The notes: generated from the sequence alone by a model not told the origin. DNA of 64,000 nt from Desulfomicrobium baculatum DSM 4028 (GCF_000023225.1 NC_013173.1:374501-438500); one strand, 5' to 3'. Counted from the stretch's first letter, positions 17,981 through 27,445 are shown. Made by a program: numbers and translations.

Positions 17981-19318
17981 ATGAACGAGCTGAAAATTTT
18001 AATTGTCGATGACGAAACCAACATTCGCAAAACCCTTTCCTATTGCCTGGCGGCGGAGGGCCATACGGTCATAGCCGTGAGCAATCCAGCCGATGCCATG
18101 GAGGAGAGTCGTTTGCGTGTCTTTGACATGGCCTTCGTCGATCTCAAATTGGGCGAAGAAGACGGAATGGATCTCATCCCTGCCTTGCTCGCGGATTCTC
18201 CGTGGATCAAGGTTGTCGTCATCACGGCTCATGCCTCAATCGAAAGCGTTGTCGATGCCATGCGGCGAGGGGCCGCTGATTATCTGGCCAAGCCGTTCAC
18301 GCCGAGCCAGGTCAAGTTTCTCACGGGCCGGATTGCCAAGGTTCGCGAATTGGAAACGCAGATCGTTGCCCTCAAGGAGAACATGCAGCGTCTTGGGCCG
18401 GAAGATAGGCTCCAGAGCAACAATGTCGGCATGCAGCGGGTCATGGAACTGGCCAGGAAGGCGGCGCCTTCGGAGGCGACCGTTTTGCTTCAGGGCGAAA
18501 GCGGGACCGGCAAAACCGTCTTTGCCAGAGCCATTCACAACTGGAGCGCCAGGGCCTTGAAACCGATGGCGGTTGTGCCGTGTCCGGCCATTCCGTCGGA
18601 GCTGCTTGAAAGTGAACTCTTCGGACATGCAAAGGGGGCTTTTACCGGAGCCGTTCGGGATAACCCCGGACGGATTGCCGCCTGTGAGAGAGGGACTCTC
18701 TTCCTGGATGAAATCGGAGATATGCCTCCAGCCGTTCAGGCCAAGTTGCTGCGCTTCATTCAGGACAAGGAATATGAGAGGCTGGGAGAATCGGTTTCCA
18801 GAAAGGCGGATGTGCGCATCATAGCGGCAACCAACGCCGAGTTGAAAGACCGGGTCGCGGATGGACGATTTCGGGAAGACCTTTTCTATAGACTGAACGT
18901 GATCAGCCTGACCGTTCCTCCGTTGCGAGAGCGTCCAGAGGACATCCTCGCTCTTTCGCTGGATTTTCTTTCCTACTTCAGTCGCGTCAATCGCAAAACG
19001 ATCCTCGGATTCACGGACGAGGCCACGCACGCGCTCACGCAATATGTCTGGCCCGGAAACGTTCGCGAATTGCGCAATGCCATCGAACGCGCCGTAATAC
19101 TGGGCAGCGGCGACAAGCTCGATAAAAATGATCTGCCCGAAAGCATCATCCCCGCCACCAGCACGCTGAAAATCGGTGACGCGGTATCACTCGCCACGAT
19201 CGAGGAGCTGCATATTCGTAGAGTCCTGGCCACGTCATCGTCGCTACAGGTCGCTGCCGATATCCTGGGTATCGACCAGGCAACGCTGTGGCGCCGAAGA
19301 AAGACCTACGGAATCTGA
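17981..19318 (+). CDS. Sigma-54-dependent response regulator (NtrC/AlgB type)
   Basis: 445 residues in three parts. Receiver domain: acidic pair Asp10/Asp11, phospho-acceptor Asp54, then ITAHAS and the Lys in AKPF. AAA+ domain: Walker A GESGTGKT at 172-179, the sigma-54-contacting GAFTGA loop at 219-224, Walker B LFLDEIGDM and an arginine-finger region FREDLFYRL. A short C-terminal helix-turn-helix (QVAADILGIDQATLWRRRK). It should activate a sigma-54 promoter when phosphorylated, presumably by the histidine kinase encoded next. The layout resembles AlgB-KinB. It likely controls downstream genes, but no sigma-54 site could be placed in this window. Confidence 0.92.
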   Translation: MNELKILIVDDETNIRKTLSYCLAAEGHTVIAVSNPADAMEESRLRVFDMAFVDLKLGEEDGMDLIPALLADSPWIKVVVITAHASIESVVDAMRRGAADYLAKPFTPSQVKFLTGRIAKVRELETQIVALKENMQRLGPEDRLQSNNVGMQRVMELARKAAPSEATVLLQGESGTGKTVFARAIHNWSARALKPMAVVPCPAIPSELLESELFGHAKGAFTGAVRDNPGRIAACERGTLFLDEIGDMPPAVQAKLLRFIQDKEYERLGESVSRKADVRIIAATNAELKDRVADGRFREDLFYRLNVISLTVPPLRERPEDILALSLDFLSYFSRVNRKTILGFTDEATHALTQYVWPGNVRELRNAIERAVILGSGDKLDKNDLPESIIPATSTLKIGDAVSLATIEELHIRRVLATSSSLQVAADILGIDQATLWRRRKTYGI

Positions 19319-19493
19319 TTAGAGTTCCATCGCGCCTCTTGCATTTTGCAAGGCGGCAGTTCCGCCCTCCTTTCAGTTTTCAAGCCTCGCATGTGTCGCT
19401 CCTTTGTAATATCCTGAAATATATATACATATAAATGGTCCAGCACTTGCTGTCCTGCTTGTGTGTGCACACCGCGTGGAGAGGTTCGCGATT

Positions 19494-21332
19494 ATGACTT
19501 TGAAAAAGAAAATCCTGATCGGCTATGGGCTGTCGTTTGCTTTCATGGGCCTTGTCGTGGCTTTGGCCGTGATCAATCTGGTTGCCCTGGGCAAGGCGAC
19601 AGATGCCATTCTCAGCGAGAACTACAGAAGCATTCTCGCAGCGGAAAACATGGTCGATGCGCTTGAGCGTCAGGATAGCGGCACTCTTCTTGTTCTCATG
19701 GGAGAAGTGGAAGAGGGCACGGCTCTTTTCCAAAAAAACGAAGCGATTTTTCTCGAATGGCTGGGCCGCGCCAAAGACAACATCACCATCAGCGGGGAAG
19801 CTGACCTGCTGTCTGCCATAGAGGTGGACTATGCATCCTATCAGCAGGTCGCCGCAAGTCTGGCCGCGCTGCAGGCAGATTCCGGCGGGTTGACCTACAG
19901 ACGGATGATATTCCCGATGTTCATGCAGGTACGCGAGGCCTGCATCAGCCTGCGCAATATCAATGAAGAGACGATGTATGCGGCCAGTGTGGATGCGAAG
20001 AAAGTTGCCCATAACGCCATCGGGTCCACTGTGCTGGTTGCATCCTTGGCATTGGTGGTCGCCTTGATTTTCAGCATGATCCTGGCGGAACGGATAGTTC
20101 ACCCGATCCGTCGCTTCATGGAGGCTTCGCGCCACATTTCCGCAGGCGACTATGATGTTCAGGTCCCAGTGGGAGGGTCCGACGAGTTGAGCCGTCTTGC
20201 AAGCGAGTTCAACCAGATGGCCACTCAGGTCGGTCGATACAACGCCATGAACATCGAAAAGGTCATTGCCGAAAAGAACAAGAGCGAAGCGGTGCTTGAA
20301 AGCATCGAGGACGGCCTGGTGATCTTCGATCTCGAACTCAAGGTCGCAGGCATCAATCCAGCGGCATGGAGGATTTTCGATCTGCCGCCGGTTGAAGATC
20401 CCGGTTTGCGTTGCGGCGACATAATTCCCGACTCCAGACTGTGCGACTTGATTCGAGACACCGTCGAGACGGGCTGGCCTCCGACCATGCCGGACGAACA
20501 GCGCGTTATCAGTTTTCAGCACGCTGAGGGCGCGGCACACTACCTGTTCTCGATCACGGTCATACGCGGGATTGAGCGCGACCTGTCAGGTGTTGTGTTG
20601 CTCCTGAAGGATATTACCCGCTTGAAGCAGGTCGAGCAGCTCAAGAGCGACTTCGTCATGGCGGCATCTCACGAATTGCGCACTCCGCTGACGAGTCTGG
20701 GGATGAGTGTGGACCTGCTGCTCGAACATGCCTCCCACAATCTTGCCGAGAAGGATCGCGAGCTGTTGCTGGCAGCGCACGAGGAAGTGCATCGGATGAA
20801 GTCCCTGGTCAGTGATCTGCTTGATCTTTCCAAAATCGAAGCCGGCAGGATCGAGATGGAATTCGAGGACGTCCCGGTGGCAACCTTTTTTGAACACATG
20901 CAGTCAGTTTTCAAAAGCCAGATGGAATTGAAGGAGGTCGCGTTTGTATCGGGAATCCAGGGGGATTTGCCGCTTGTCCGAGCGGACGCCAACAAGATCG
21001 CCTGGGTACTCAGCAATCTGGTTTCCAATGCGTTGCGCTACGTGAACAGGGGCGGTTGCGTGGCGCTTATGGCGCAGCAGTTCGGGGCGCATGTCCATTT
21101 GTCGGTCAAGGATGATGGTTTGGGCATCCCGGAGGAATATCAGGCCAGGATTTTTCATAAATTCGTGCAGGTAAAAGGGCAGGAAGCAGGCGGTTCGGGT
21201 CTGGGCCTTGCGATTTGCAAGGAAATCGTCCGCGCCCACGGCGGAACGATTTGGGTCGAATCAGTTCCCGGTCGGGGGAGCACCTTCACGTTCACACTGC
21301 CTGTGGTAGGCGCGGGGAATTTAATGACATGA
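19494..21332 (+). CDS. Membrane sensor histidine kinase (KinB-like)
   Basis: 612 residues: two membrane helices (about 8-30 and 175-198) framing a roughly 140-residue helical periplasmic sensor, HAMP (about 200-250), a PAS domain (about 265-370), then HisKA with the phospho-acceptor His393 in ASHELRTPL and an HATPase with NLVSNALRY, DDGLGIPEE and GSGLGLAICKEIV. Start taken at 19494 (MTLKKKILIGYG) because GGAGAG precedes it and the first helix begins immediately; the frame is open to 19461. Partner of the upstream NtrC-type regulator. Its stop overlaps the next start as ATGA, so it is coupled to the potassium-uptake genes, which suggests a cation, osmotic or envelope signal. Confidence 0.93.
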   Translation: MTLKKKILIGYGLSFAFMGLVVALAVINLVALGKATDAILSENYRSILAAENMVDALERQDSGTLLVLMGEVEEGTALFQKNEAIFLEWLGRAKDNITISGEADLLSAIEVDYASYQQVAASLAALQADSGGLTYRRMIFPMFMQVREACISLRNINEETMYAASVDAKKVAHNAIGSTVLVASLALVVALIFSMILAERIVHPIRRFMEASRHISAGDYDVQVPVGGSDELSRLASEFNQMATQVGRYNAMNIEKVIAEKNKSEAVLESIEDGLVIFDLELKVAGINPAAWRIFDLPPVEDPGLRCGDIIPDSRLCDLIRDTVETGWPPTMPDEQRVISFQHAEGAAHYLFSITVIRGIERDLSGVVLLLKDITRLKQVEQLKSDFVMAASHELRTPLTSLGMSVDLLLEHASHNLAEKDRELLLAAHEEVHRMKSLVSDLLDLSKIEAGRIEMEFEDVPVATFFEHMQSVFKSQMELKEVAFVSGIQGDLPLVRADANKIAWVLSNLVSNALRYVNRGGCVALMAQQFGAHVHLSVKDDGLGIPEEYQARIFHKFVQVKGQEAGGSGLGLAICKEIVRAHGGTIWVESVPGRGSTFTFTLPVVGAGNLMT

Positions 21333-21928
21333 CAGTTCAAATACGAAACGACGCAGGGTCGAGCACTGCACAAAAGGGTCGATGTCTGCTTTTGGATCCA
21401 AGTGGCGGGGCGGGGCGGAAATGTCAGAACGAGGAACGTGTGCTGACTCCCGCCCGCTGTCTGGAACGAGTGGGCGAGGGTGATGTGCGCGCCGTCGCGA
21501 TAGTGTTCGGCAGCGGTTCCGATACGCGACGAGCGATCTTGCTGGAGTTCGTCTCCATCTTGAAAAATAACGCCAAGACCGGCGATTTGACTGTTGTGGC
21601 CGTGGTACCCGCGCGTCATCGCCTTCTGCTTGAGGCACTCAAGCGTGAAGGAGCTGATTTTGTTTTTATTTTTTCTGAGAGCACAGCTAATTCATTTTGT
21701 GTTGACGATATGCTGGGCGGGTTGACGGCCAAAAATCGTCCGGAACATATTCTGAAAGAAATTTGTCCGCATCTCAATTACAGCGCGATTGATTCCCGTC
21801 GTGAAATTTCACTTTGCGGCGCGTACAGAAACAGAATGGTGCTGGGAGGATCACGGTTGCATAATATATGTGAAACAAATGAGCATATCGGATGCGAATA
21901 CTATCTCAATCCGAGGCCAAGTGCATGA
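21329..21928 (+). CDS. Unknown protein with C-terminal four-cysteine module, between kinase and TrkH
   Basis: 199 residues, joined by ATGA overlaps to the kinase gene before it and the trkH-like gene after it. Residues about 52-115 look like an alpha/beta domain with a receiver-like flavour (AVAIVFGSGSDTRRAILLEF, then LTVVAVVPARHR and GADFVFIF) but without receiver aspartates. The C-terminus has four cysteines, Cys146 (CPHLNYS), Cys163 (CGAYRNR), Cys181 and Cys189 (EHIGCEYYLNPR), spacing C-x16-C-x17-C-x7-C, a likely metal or iron-sulfur site. No signal peptide or membrane segment. I do not recognise the family; position implies a role in sensing for, or control of, potassium uptake. Confidence 0.72.
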   Translation: MTVQIRNDAGSSTAQKGRCLLLDPSGGAGRKCQNEERVLTPARCLERVGEGDVRAVAIVFGSGSDTRRAILLEFVSILKNNAKTGDLTVVAVVPARHRLLLEALKREGADFVFIFSESTANSFCVDDMLGGLTAKNRPEHILKEICPHLNYSAIDSRREISLCGAYRNRMVLGGSRLHNICETNEHIGCEYYLNPRPSA

Positions 21929-23295
21929 CGTTTCAGTCCAAGGTTCTAAAAATGCACCCTGCAACCCTCGTGCTTGCCAGTTTTCTATTGGTCATTTCTG
22001 CCGGGACAATACTGCTCATGCTTCCTGTGTCCACGCATGACGGGCACATACCCTTCATCGATGCACTCTTTACCGCTACATCCGCAGTTTGCGTGACAGG
22101 ACTTGTTGTTGTGGACACGGGAAGTTATTACACATTGTTCGGGCAGTGTGTGATTCTTGCTCTCATTCAGATAGGCGGACTTGGTTTAATGACAATCTCT
22201 GTTGCCCTTTTTCAATGGCTTGGGCGCAGTGTTTCTTTTCGGCATCGAATGGCCATGCAAGATCTCTTTGCGCATACTCCGCGCGAAGACATTTTTGTTC
22301 TCGTCAAGAGTATAATTTTGTTTACACTTGCAGCTGAATCAGTAGGCGCGATTTTTTTAACTTTGCATTGGATGAATGAATATTCAATAAAAGAAGCATT
22401 ATATATGGGGTTATTTCATTCTGTTTCAGCATTTTGCAATGCTGGTTTCGCATTGTTTTCTGACAGCATGGTTCGGTACAGTGATAGTATAATTTTGAAT
22501 TCCACGATATGTTTCCTCATTGTGTTGGGAGGGATCGGATTTCCAGTGCTTTATGATATTCAAATTTGGAGTGCCGGACGCAAGGGAGCCAGAGGCCGCT
22601 TGTCGATACAGAGCAAAACAGTGCTGCTGACCACGGTAGTGCTGATATTGTTTGGTGCAATCATGTTCGCATTTCTCGAACAGAGTGGTGAAAATTTGCA
22701 AACCTCGCTTGTACACAGAATTCTATCTCCGTTATTTCAGTCGATCACGTGCAGGACGGCGGGGTTTAACACTGTGGATATAGGATCTCTCAAGGATGCC
22801 ACGTTGACCATGATGATTTTTTTGATGTTCTTTGGTGCATCCCCTGGGTCGTGTGGAGGAGGAGTCAAAACCACGACTCTTGCACTATTGCTCGCTTTCA
22901 CCATTGGTCGGATTAAAAAAAGACGGCGAGTGAACATGTTCAAAAAAAGTATCCCCAATGAAACTGTTACTCGCAGTGTCTCGCTTGTGCTTGTTTCTCT
23001 CGTAGTGATTGGCGTCGCGCTTTTTTTGCTCCTCATTGGTGATGCAGTGGGCGGGCATGAAACAGGTGGGTCGAATGGAGCGTTTTTGTCCTATTTGTTC
23101 GAAACTGTTTCCGCTTTCGGCACGGTGGGGCTATCCATGGGTATCACTGCGGACCTTACCACTTGGGGAAAAATTATCATTATACTCATGATGGTGGTTG
23201 GCCGCGTTGGAGTTCTGACGTTTTCGTACATAATTGTAGGGTCCGTGGCGACGAAAGGTTTTGAATATTCTGAAGAAAATCTCATGATCGGATAG
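21925..23295 (+). CDS. trkH: TrkH/KtrB-type potassium (or sodium) transporter subunit
   Basis: 456 residues, about ten membrane helices arranged as four membrane-pore-membrane units with the pore Gly-containing loops seen in TrkH/KtrB: TSAVCVTGLVVVDTG, SAFCNAGFALF, CRTAGFNTVDIG and SAFGTVGLSMG, each with the family's Thr/Ala/Gly filter residue. Start at 21925, the ATGA overlap with the preceding gene. It should pair with the RCK protein encoded next. Length (about 450) fits KtrB/TrkH. GC is lower here than in the rest of the window. Confidence 0.93.
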   Translation: MTFQSKVLKMHPATLVLASFLLVISAGTILLMLPVSTHDGHIPFIDALFTATSAVCVTGLVVVDTGSYYTLFGQCVILALIQIGGLGLMTISVALFQWLGRSVSFRHRMAMQDLFAHTPREDIFVLVKSIILFTLAAESVGAIFLTLHWMNEYSIKEALYMGLFHSVSAFCNAGFALFSDSMVRYSDSIILNSTICFLIVLGGIGFPVLYDIQIWSAGRKGARGRLSIQSKTVLLTTVVLILFGAIMFAFLEQSGENLQTSLVHRILSPLFQSITCRTAGFNTVDIGSLKDATLTMMIFLMFFGASPGSCGGGVKTTTLALLLAFTIGRIKKRRRVNMFKKSIPNETVTRSVSLVLVSLVVIGVALFLLLIGDAVGGHETGGSNGAFLSYLFETVSAFGTVGLSMGITADLTTWGKIIIILMMVVGRVGVLTFSYIIVGSVATKGFEYSEENLMIG

Positions 23296-23312
23296 ATTTG
23301 CGGGGTGATTAT

Positions 23313-23969
23313 ATGAAGCGTTTCGCGGTAATAGGCTTGGGCAATTTTGGTTTTCATGCAGCCAAAGCCCTCTTTGAAGAGGGTAACGAAGTGCTCGCCA
23401 TGGATACAGACAGGGTAAGGGTTCAAGCCATTGATCCGTATTCTACCGAAGCAATGGTGATCGATGCTACCGACAAGGAGGTTTTGAAATCATTATGCTT
23501 GGAAGAGATGGATGCAGTGATTGTTTCAACAGGAACGAAAATAAGCAACAGCATTCTCATTTGCCTTCATTTGCTGGAGTCTGGAGTGAAGAAAATATTG
23601 GCCAAGGCTCTTGATGATGACCATGCCAAGATTCTCAAACGAATGGGAGCCACCGAAATCATTCATCCGGAAAGGGATATGGCGATCAGGGTCTCCCGTA
23701 ACCTTTCAAGACCGAATGTTCTGGATTTCATTCCGCTGGCTGAAGAGTTCGACATGATTCAAGTGGGCGCCCCCAGAGATTTCGTTGGGAAATCCTTGAT
23801 CGATCTGAACTTACGGGCGCGGTATAATGTTCACGTCATTGCGATAAAAGAAGTGGTTCCGGAAAATTTCATCCTCGTCCCCCCGGCGGATTACGTTCTC
23901 AAAGATAGCGATATCCTGGTCATGCTTGGCAGATCTGCGGATATAAGGAAGATCAAGGAGCTAAAATGA
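23313..23969 (+). CDS. trkA: TrkA/KtrA-type RCK regulatory subunit
   Basis: 218 residues: Rossmann NAD(P)-binding half with GLGNFGFHAA near the N-terminus and Asp in VLAMDTDR, and a C-terminal RCK_C domain (FVGKSLIDLNLRARYNVHVIAI ... DSDILVMLG). Single RCK repeat, as in KtrA rather than two-repeat E. coli TrkA. Gates the preceding channel in response to nucleotides. Start chosen at the Met beginning MKRFAVIGLG rather than 23298. Its stop codon is followed closely by the relic region. Confidence 0.93.
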   Translation: MKRFAVIGLGNFGFHAAKALFEEGNEVLAMDTDRVRVQAIDPYSTEAMVIDATDKEVLKSLCLEEMDAVIVSTGTKISNSILICLHLLESGVKKILAKALDDDHAKILKRMGATEIIHPERDMAIRVSRNLSRPNVLDFIPLAEEFDMIQVGAPRDFVGKSLIDLNLRARYNVHVIAIKEVVPENFILVPPADYVLKDSDILVMLGRSADIRKIKELK

Positions 23970-24358
23970 GACTCGTCATGCCTTGCAATACGCCACCATT
24001 TTAGAAATAACTGGAAGCGCAGGGGCCGTATCTTGCCGGACGGCAATGGGCCGCTGTGCGCGAAGACAATCCCGCCGAGGGCGAGATCTGGACATTCTTT
24101 CCAACAACCATGCAGGCAGCCGGGAAAAGGTTTCCAGCGGGTTATTTGGCCAGCAACGGCAGCAAAAATCTGGCCTTTTCGGATACGCTCGATGCTGATA
24201 ATCTGTTTGGCCGGGAGACGGTCAACACACGCGGCCGTTGGTCAGGTCAGGTTTTTTGAATCAAGGCATCGAGCAGGACGCCCCGGCGGTGATCAGCAAT
24301 CTTCTCTACAGTATCGACGCCAGGCGGGCCAAACACGAAATCGAAAGCCGGAGGGCAG
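23970..24358. other. Gap between trkA and gnd
   Basis: 389 bases. Apart from the glucosidase-like stub at 24011-24256, nothing coding is supported. An ATGA overlap at the trkA stop (ATG at 23966, preceded by AAGGAG) starts a frame of only 12 codons, ending in TAG. Confidence 0.4.
24011..24256 (+). pseudogene. Possible relic of an MGH1-like glucosidase
   Basis: The stop-to-stop frame from 24011 reads LEAQGPYLAGRQWAAVREDN and continues GEIWTFFP. From memory this matches the start of the MGH1-like glycoside hydrolase family, where the sequence is close to WGPYLSERQWGTVREDYS then AWDYFPHDHARSRA. After the FFP the similarity fades and the frame ends at 24256 without the rest of an enzyme of about 900 residues. 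So only an N-terminal stub seems left, without a Met at the expected position. The following gene is 6-phosphogluconate dehydrogenase, compatible with an old sugar-metabolism locus. A chance match is possible. Confidence 0.35.
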
Positions 24359-25816
24359 ATGAGCAGCGATACATTGGCGGACATCGGAATGGTCGGACTG
24401 GCGGTCATGGGCGAAAATCTTGTGCTCAACATGGAGGGCAAGGGCTTCACCGTGGCCTGCTTCAATAGGACCGTGGCCAAGGTTGATGCGTTCATCGAGG
24501 GACGCGGCGCGAATAAAAACATCATCGGCTGCCATAGCCTGGAGGAGCTGGTCGGGACGCTCTCCAGACCGCGCAAGGTCATGTGCATGATCAAGGCCGG
24601 TGAGGCGGTGGACGCGCTGATGGCATCCCTTATGCCCCTGCTTGAACCCGGCGACATCATCATCGACGGGGGAAATTCGCATTATCTGGATACCAGCCGC
24701 CGCGTCCGGGAAGCGCGGGCCCACCAAATACTGTTCGTCGGGACCGGCATTTCAGGTGGAGAGGAAGGCGCCTTGATCGGCCCTTCGATCATGCCCGGAG
24801 GGGCCATCGAAGCCTGGGACAGCATCCGGCCCATTTTTCAGAGTATCTGCGCGGTGACCCCGGACGGGGCGCCCTGCTGCGAATGGGTCGGCCCGGACGG
24901 GGCCGGGCACTTCGTCAAGATGGTGCACAACGGCATCGAATACGCCGACATGCAGCTCATCTGCGAAGTCTATCAGATGATGAAGGAGGGATTAAAGCTC
25001 TCGAACGAGGAGATGCACGGGATCTTCTCCCGCTGGAATAAAGGCCGGCTTGATTCATATCTTATTGAAATCACTTCTGAAATTCTCGGATTTCGCGACG
25101 AGGACGGTTCGTACGTGCTCGACTTGATTCTTGACTCCGCGCAGCAGAAGGGGACGGGAAAATGGACTGTGAACGCCGCCCTGGAGGCAGGTCAGCCCCT
25201 GACCCTGATCGGCGAGGCGGTTTTTGCGCGCAGTCTGTCCGCGCTCAAGGATGAGCGCGTCCTGGCATCGCGGGTTCTGGAGGGGCCGGTTCAGCCCGCA
25301 GGCGAAGCTGGCGGCATGGTCGATGATCTTCAGGAGGCGCTCTATGCCTCGAAAATCGTTTCCTACGCGCAGGGTTTCCAGATCCTTAGCGCCGTGAGCC
25401 ATGAAGAGGGCTGGGACCTGGATCATGGTGGCATCGCCAGGATGTGGAGAAACGGGTGCATCATCCGCTCCGTGTTTCTCGGCGACATCGAGAAGGCTTT
25501 CATCCGCGATCCAAAGCTTGCCAGCCTTCTGCTGGACCAGTTCTTCAAGGATGCGGTTCATCATGCCCAGGCGGGCTGGCGGCGGGTCGTCGCGGCGGGT
25601 GCGCTGCGGGGCATTCCCATGCCGACGCTTTCCGCAGGCCTGGCCTATTTCGACGGCTATCGCTCGGCCAGGCTGCCTGCCAATCTGCTGCAGGCGCAGC
25701 GGGATTATTTCGGCGCGCATACCTACGAGAGAATCGACCGGCCCCGAGGCCGGCATTTTCATACCAACTGGACTGGCCACGGAGGCTCCACGTCTTCCAC
25801 CGCCTACGAGGTTTAG
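24359..25816 (+). CDS. gnd: 6-phosphogluconate dehydrogenase, decarboxylating
   Basis: Converts 6-phosphogluconate to ribulose-5-phosphate with CO2 and NAD(P)H in the oxidative pentose phosphate pathway. 485 residues, the normal length for the long dimeric form. NADP site GLAVMGENLVLNMEGKG at the N-terminus, the substrate motif IIIDGGNSHY, GTGISGGEEGA, and GAGHFVKMVHNGIEY, with Lys and His of the active site. C-terminal HFHTNWTGHGGSTSS, the sugar-phosphate tail segment. Start: ATG at 24359 with GGAGG 9 bases before. No other gene of the pathway is seen within the window. Confidence 0.96.
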   Translation: MSSDTLADIGMVGLAVMGENLVLNMEGKGFTVACFNRTVAKVDAFIEGRGANKNIIGCHSLEELVGTLSRPRKVMCMIKAGEAVDALMASLMPLLEPGDIIIDGGNSHYLDTSRRVREARAHQILFVGTGISGGEEGALIGPSIMPGGAIEAWDSIRPIFQSICAVTPDGAPCCEWVGPDGAGHFVKMVHNGIEYADMQLICEVYQMMKEGLKLSNEEMHGIFSRWNKGRLDSYLIEITSEILGFRDEDGSYVLDLILDSAQQKGTGKWTVNAALEAGQPLTLIGEAVFARSLSALKDERVLASRVLEGPVQPAGEAGGMVDDLQEALYASKIVSYAQGFQILSAVSHEEGWDLDHGGIARMWRNGCIIRSVFLGDIEKAFIRDPKLASLLLDQFFKDAVHHAQAGWRRVVAAGALRGIPMPTLSAGLAYFDGYRSARLPANLLQAQRDYFGAHTYERIDRPRGRHFHTNWTGHGGSTSSTAYEV

Positions 25817-25903
25817 GCAAGGAACCGACACGTTTCACATTTCATTACACGCGTTGCGCCACAGGCGCCTGCCGGAAAAAATTTCATCGCAAGGAGCTTC
25901 AAC

Positions 25904-27445
25904 GTGTCCGAAAAATCAGGTCATTCCACCACGATCGAGCCGTGGGATGTGCACAACAAGACCCTCGTGTCCCATGTCCGCCCGTCGCAGTGGCCCAACC
26001 CCAGGCCGCAGCCCCGCTACAACCTGGTGGTCATCGGCGCGGGTACGGCCGGGCTTGTCTGCGCGGCCGGGGCTGCCGGGCTGGGGGCCAAGGTGGCCCT
26101 CATCGAACGGGATTTTCTCGGGGGCGACTGCCTGAACTTCGGGTGCGTCCCCTCCAAGGCGCTGCTGCGGGCAGGACGCGCCGCGGCGGCGGTGCGTGAT
26201 GCCGGGGAGTTCGGCGTGCACGTGCCGGACGGGACCCGCGTCGACTTCGGGCAGGTCATGGAGCGCATGCGCAGGCTGCGGGCCTCCATCGCGCCCAACG
26301 ATTCTGCGCAGCGCTTCCGGGACCTCGGGGTGGACGTGTTTTTGGGCGCGGGCCGTTTTGTGGATGCGCATACCGTGGAGGTCGGCGGTGAACGCCTGAA
26401 TTTCGTCAAGGCGGTCATCGCGACCGGCGCGCGCGCCGCCGCGCCGCCCATGGAGGGGCTAGAGCAGGTCCGCTATCTGACCAACGAGACGGTCTTCTCC
26501 CTGACCGAACTGCCCCGGCGCCTGGCCGTCGTCGGGACGGGGCCCATCGGTTGCGAGATGGCCCAGGCTTTCGCCCGTTTCGGGTCCGAGGTGCTGCTGA
26601 TCGAGTCCTCGCGTGGCCTCTTGCCCAAGGAGGACCGGGACGCCGCGGAGTTCGTCCGGCAGGCGCTGCTCAAGGATGGCGTGAAATTCCTGTGCTGCGG
26701 CAAGGAGGTCAAGGTCTCGGCTGCCGAAGGTGGCAGGATACGCCTTGTCGCAGGGTCCAAGGCCGGAAGCTACGACGAGGTCGTCGACGAACTGCTCATC
26801 GCCGTCGGCCGCAAGCCCAACGTCGAGGGGCTGGGGCTGGAGGAGGCCGGGGTGACGTACTCGGCCAAAGGGGTGCAGGTCGACGACAACCTGCGCACCA
26901 CAAATCCCGATGTTTTTGCCGCCGGGGACATCTGTTCCCCTTTCCAGTTCACGCACGCGGCGGACTTCATGGCCCGCACGGTCCTGCGCAACGCCCTGTT
27001 CAAGGGGCGGGCCAAGGCCAGCGCCCTGACCATCCCCTGGTGCACCTACACGGAGCCGGAGATCGCCCACGTCGGCCTCACCGAGAAGGACGCGGTGGAG
27101 AAGGGGATCGCCGTGGACACCTTCACCCGTGAATTGCGCGAGGTCGACCGGGCCATCCTCGAAGGCCACACCGACGGCTTGGTGCGCGTGCATGTGCGCA
27201 AGGGCACCGACACGATCGTGGGCGCGACGGTCGTCGCGGGCAACGCCGGCGACATGATTTCGGAAATCTCCCTGGCCATGACCAGCGGCCTCGGCCTCGG
27301 CAAGATCGCAAGCACCATCCACCCCTATCCGACCCAGGGCGAGGCCATCCGGCAGGTCGCCGACGCCTACAACAGGAGCCGGCTGACCCCGCTGGTGAAG
27401 ACCTTGTTTAAATACTGGCTTTCCTGGCAGCGCCGGGGGAAGTGA
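25904..27445 (+). CDS. Mercuric-reductase/dihydrolipoyl-dehydrogenase-like flavin disulfide reductase
   Basis: 513 residues with the class I disulfide oxidoreductase order: FAD-binding VVIGAGTAGLVCAAG after a 45-residue N-terminal extension, redox-active pair in GGDCLNFGCVPSKAL, NAD(P)-binding GTGPIGCEMAQAF, second FAD motif ATNPDVFAAGDI-type (TTNPDVFAAGDIC), and the dimer His-Glu pair in HPYPTQGEA. GTG start at 25904 after AAGGAG. The typical mercury-binding N-terminal domain and C-terminal vicinal cysteines of MerA are absent, and it lacks neighbours of a 2-oxoacid dehydrogenase complex, so the substrate is unknown. The family includes SthA-like and mercuric reductase-like proteins of unknown role. 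Confidence 0.85.
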   Translation: MSEKSGHSTTIEPWDVHNKTLVSHVRPSQWPNPRPQPRYNLVVIGAGTAGLVCAAGAAGLGAKVALIERDFLGGDCLNFGCVPSKALLRAGRAAAAVRDAGEFGVHVPDGTRVDFGQVMERMRRLRASIAPNDSAQRFRDLGVDVFLGAGRFVDAHTVEVGGERLNFVKAVIATGARAAAPPMEGLEQVRYLTNETVFSLTELPRRLAVVGTGPIGCEMAQAFARFGSEVLLIESSRGLLPKEDRDAAEFVRQALLKDGVKFLCCGKEVKVSAAEGGRIRLVAGSKAGSYDEVVDELLIAVGRKPNVEGLGLEEAGVTYSAKGVQVDDNLRTTNPDVFAAGDICSPFQFTHAADFMARTVLRNALFKGRAKASALTIPWCTYTEPEIAHVGLTEKDAVEKGIAVDTFTRELREVDRAILEGHTDGLVRVHVRKGTDTIVGATVVAGNAGDMISEISLAMTSGLGLGKIASTIHPYPTQGEAIRQVADAYNRSRLTPLVKTLFKYWLSWQRRGK

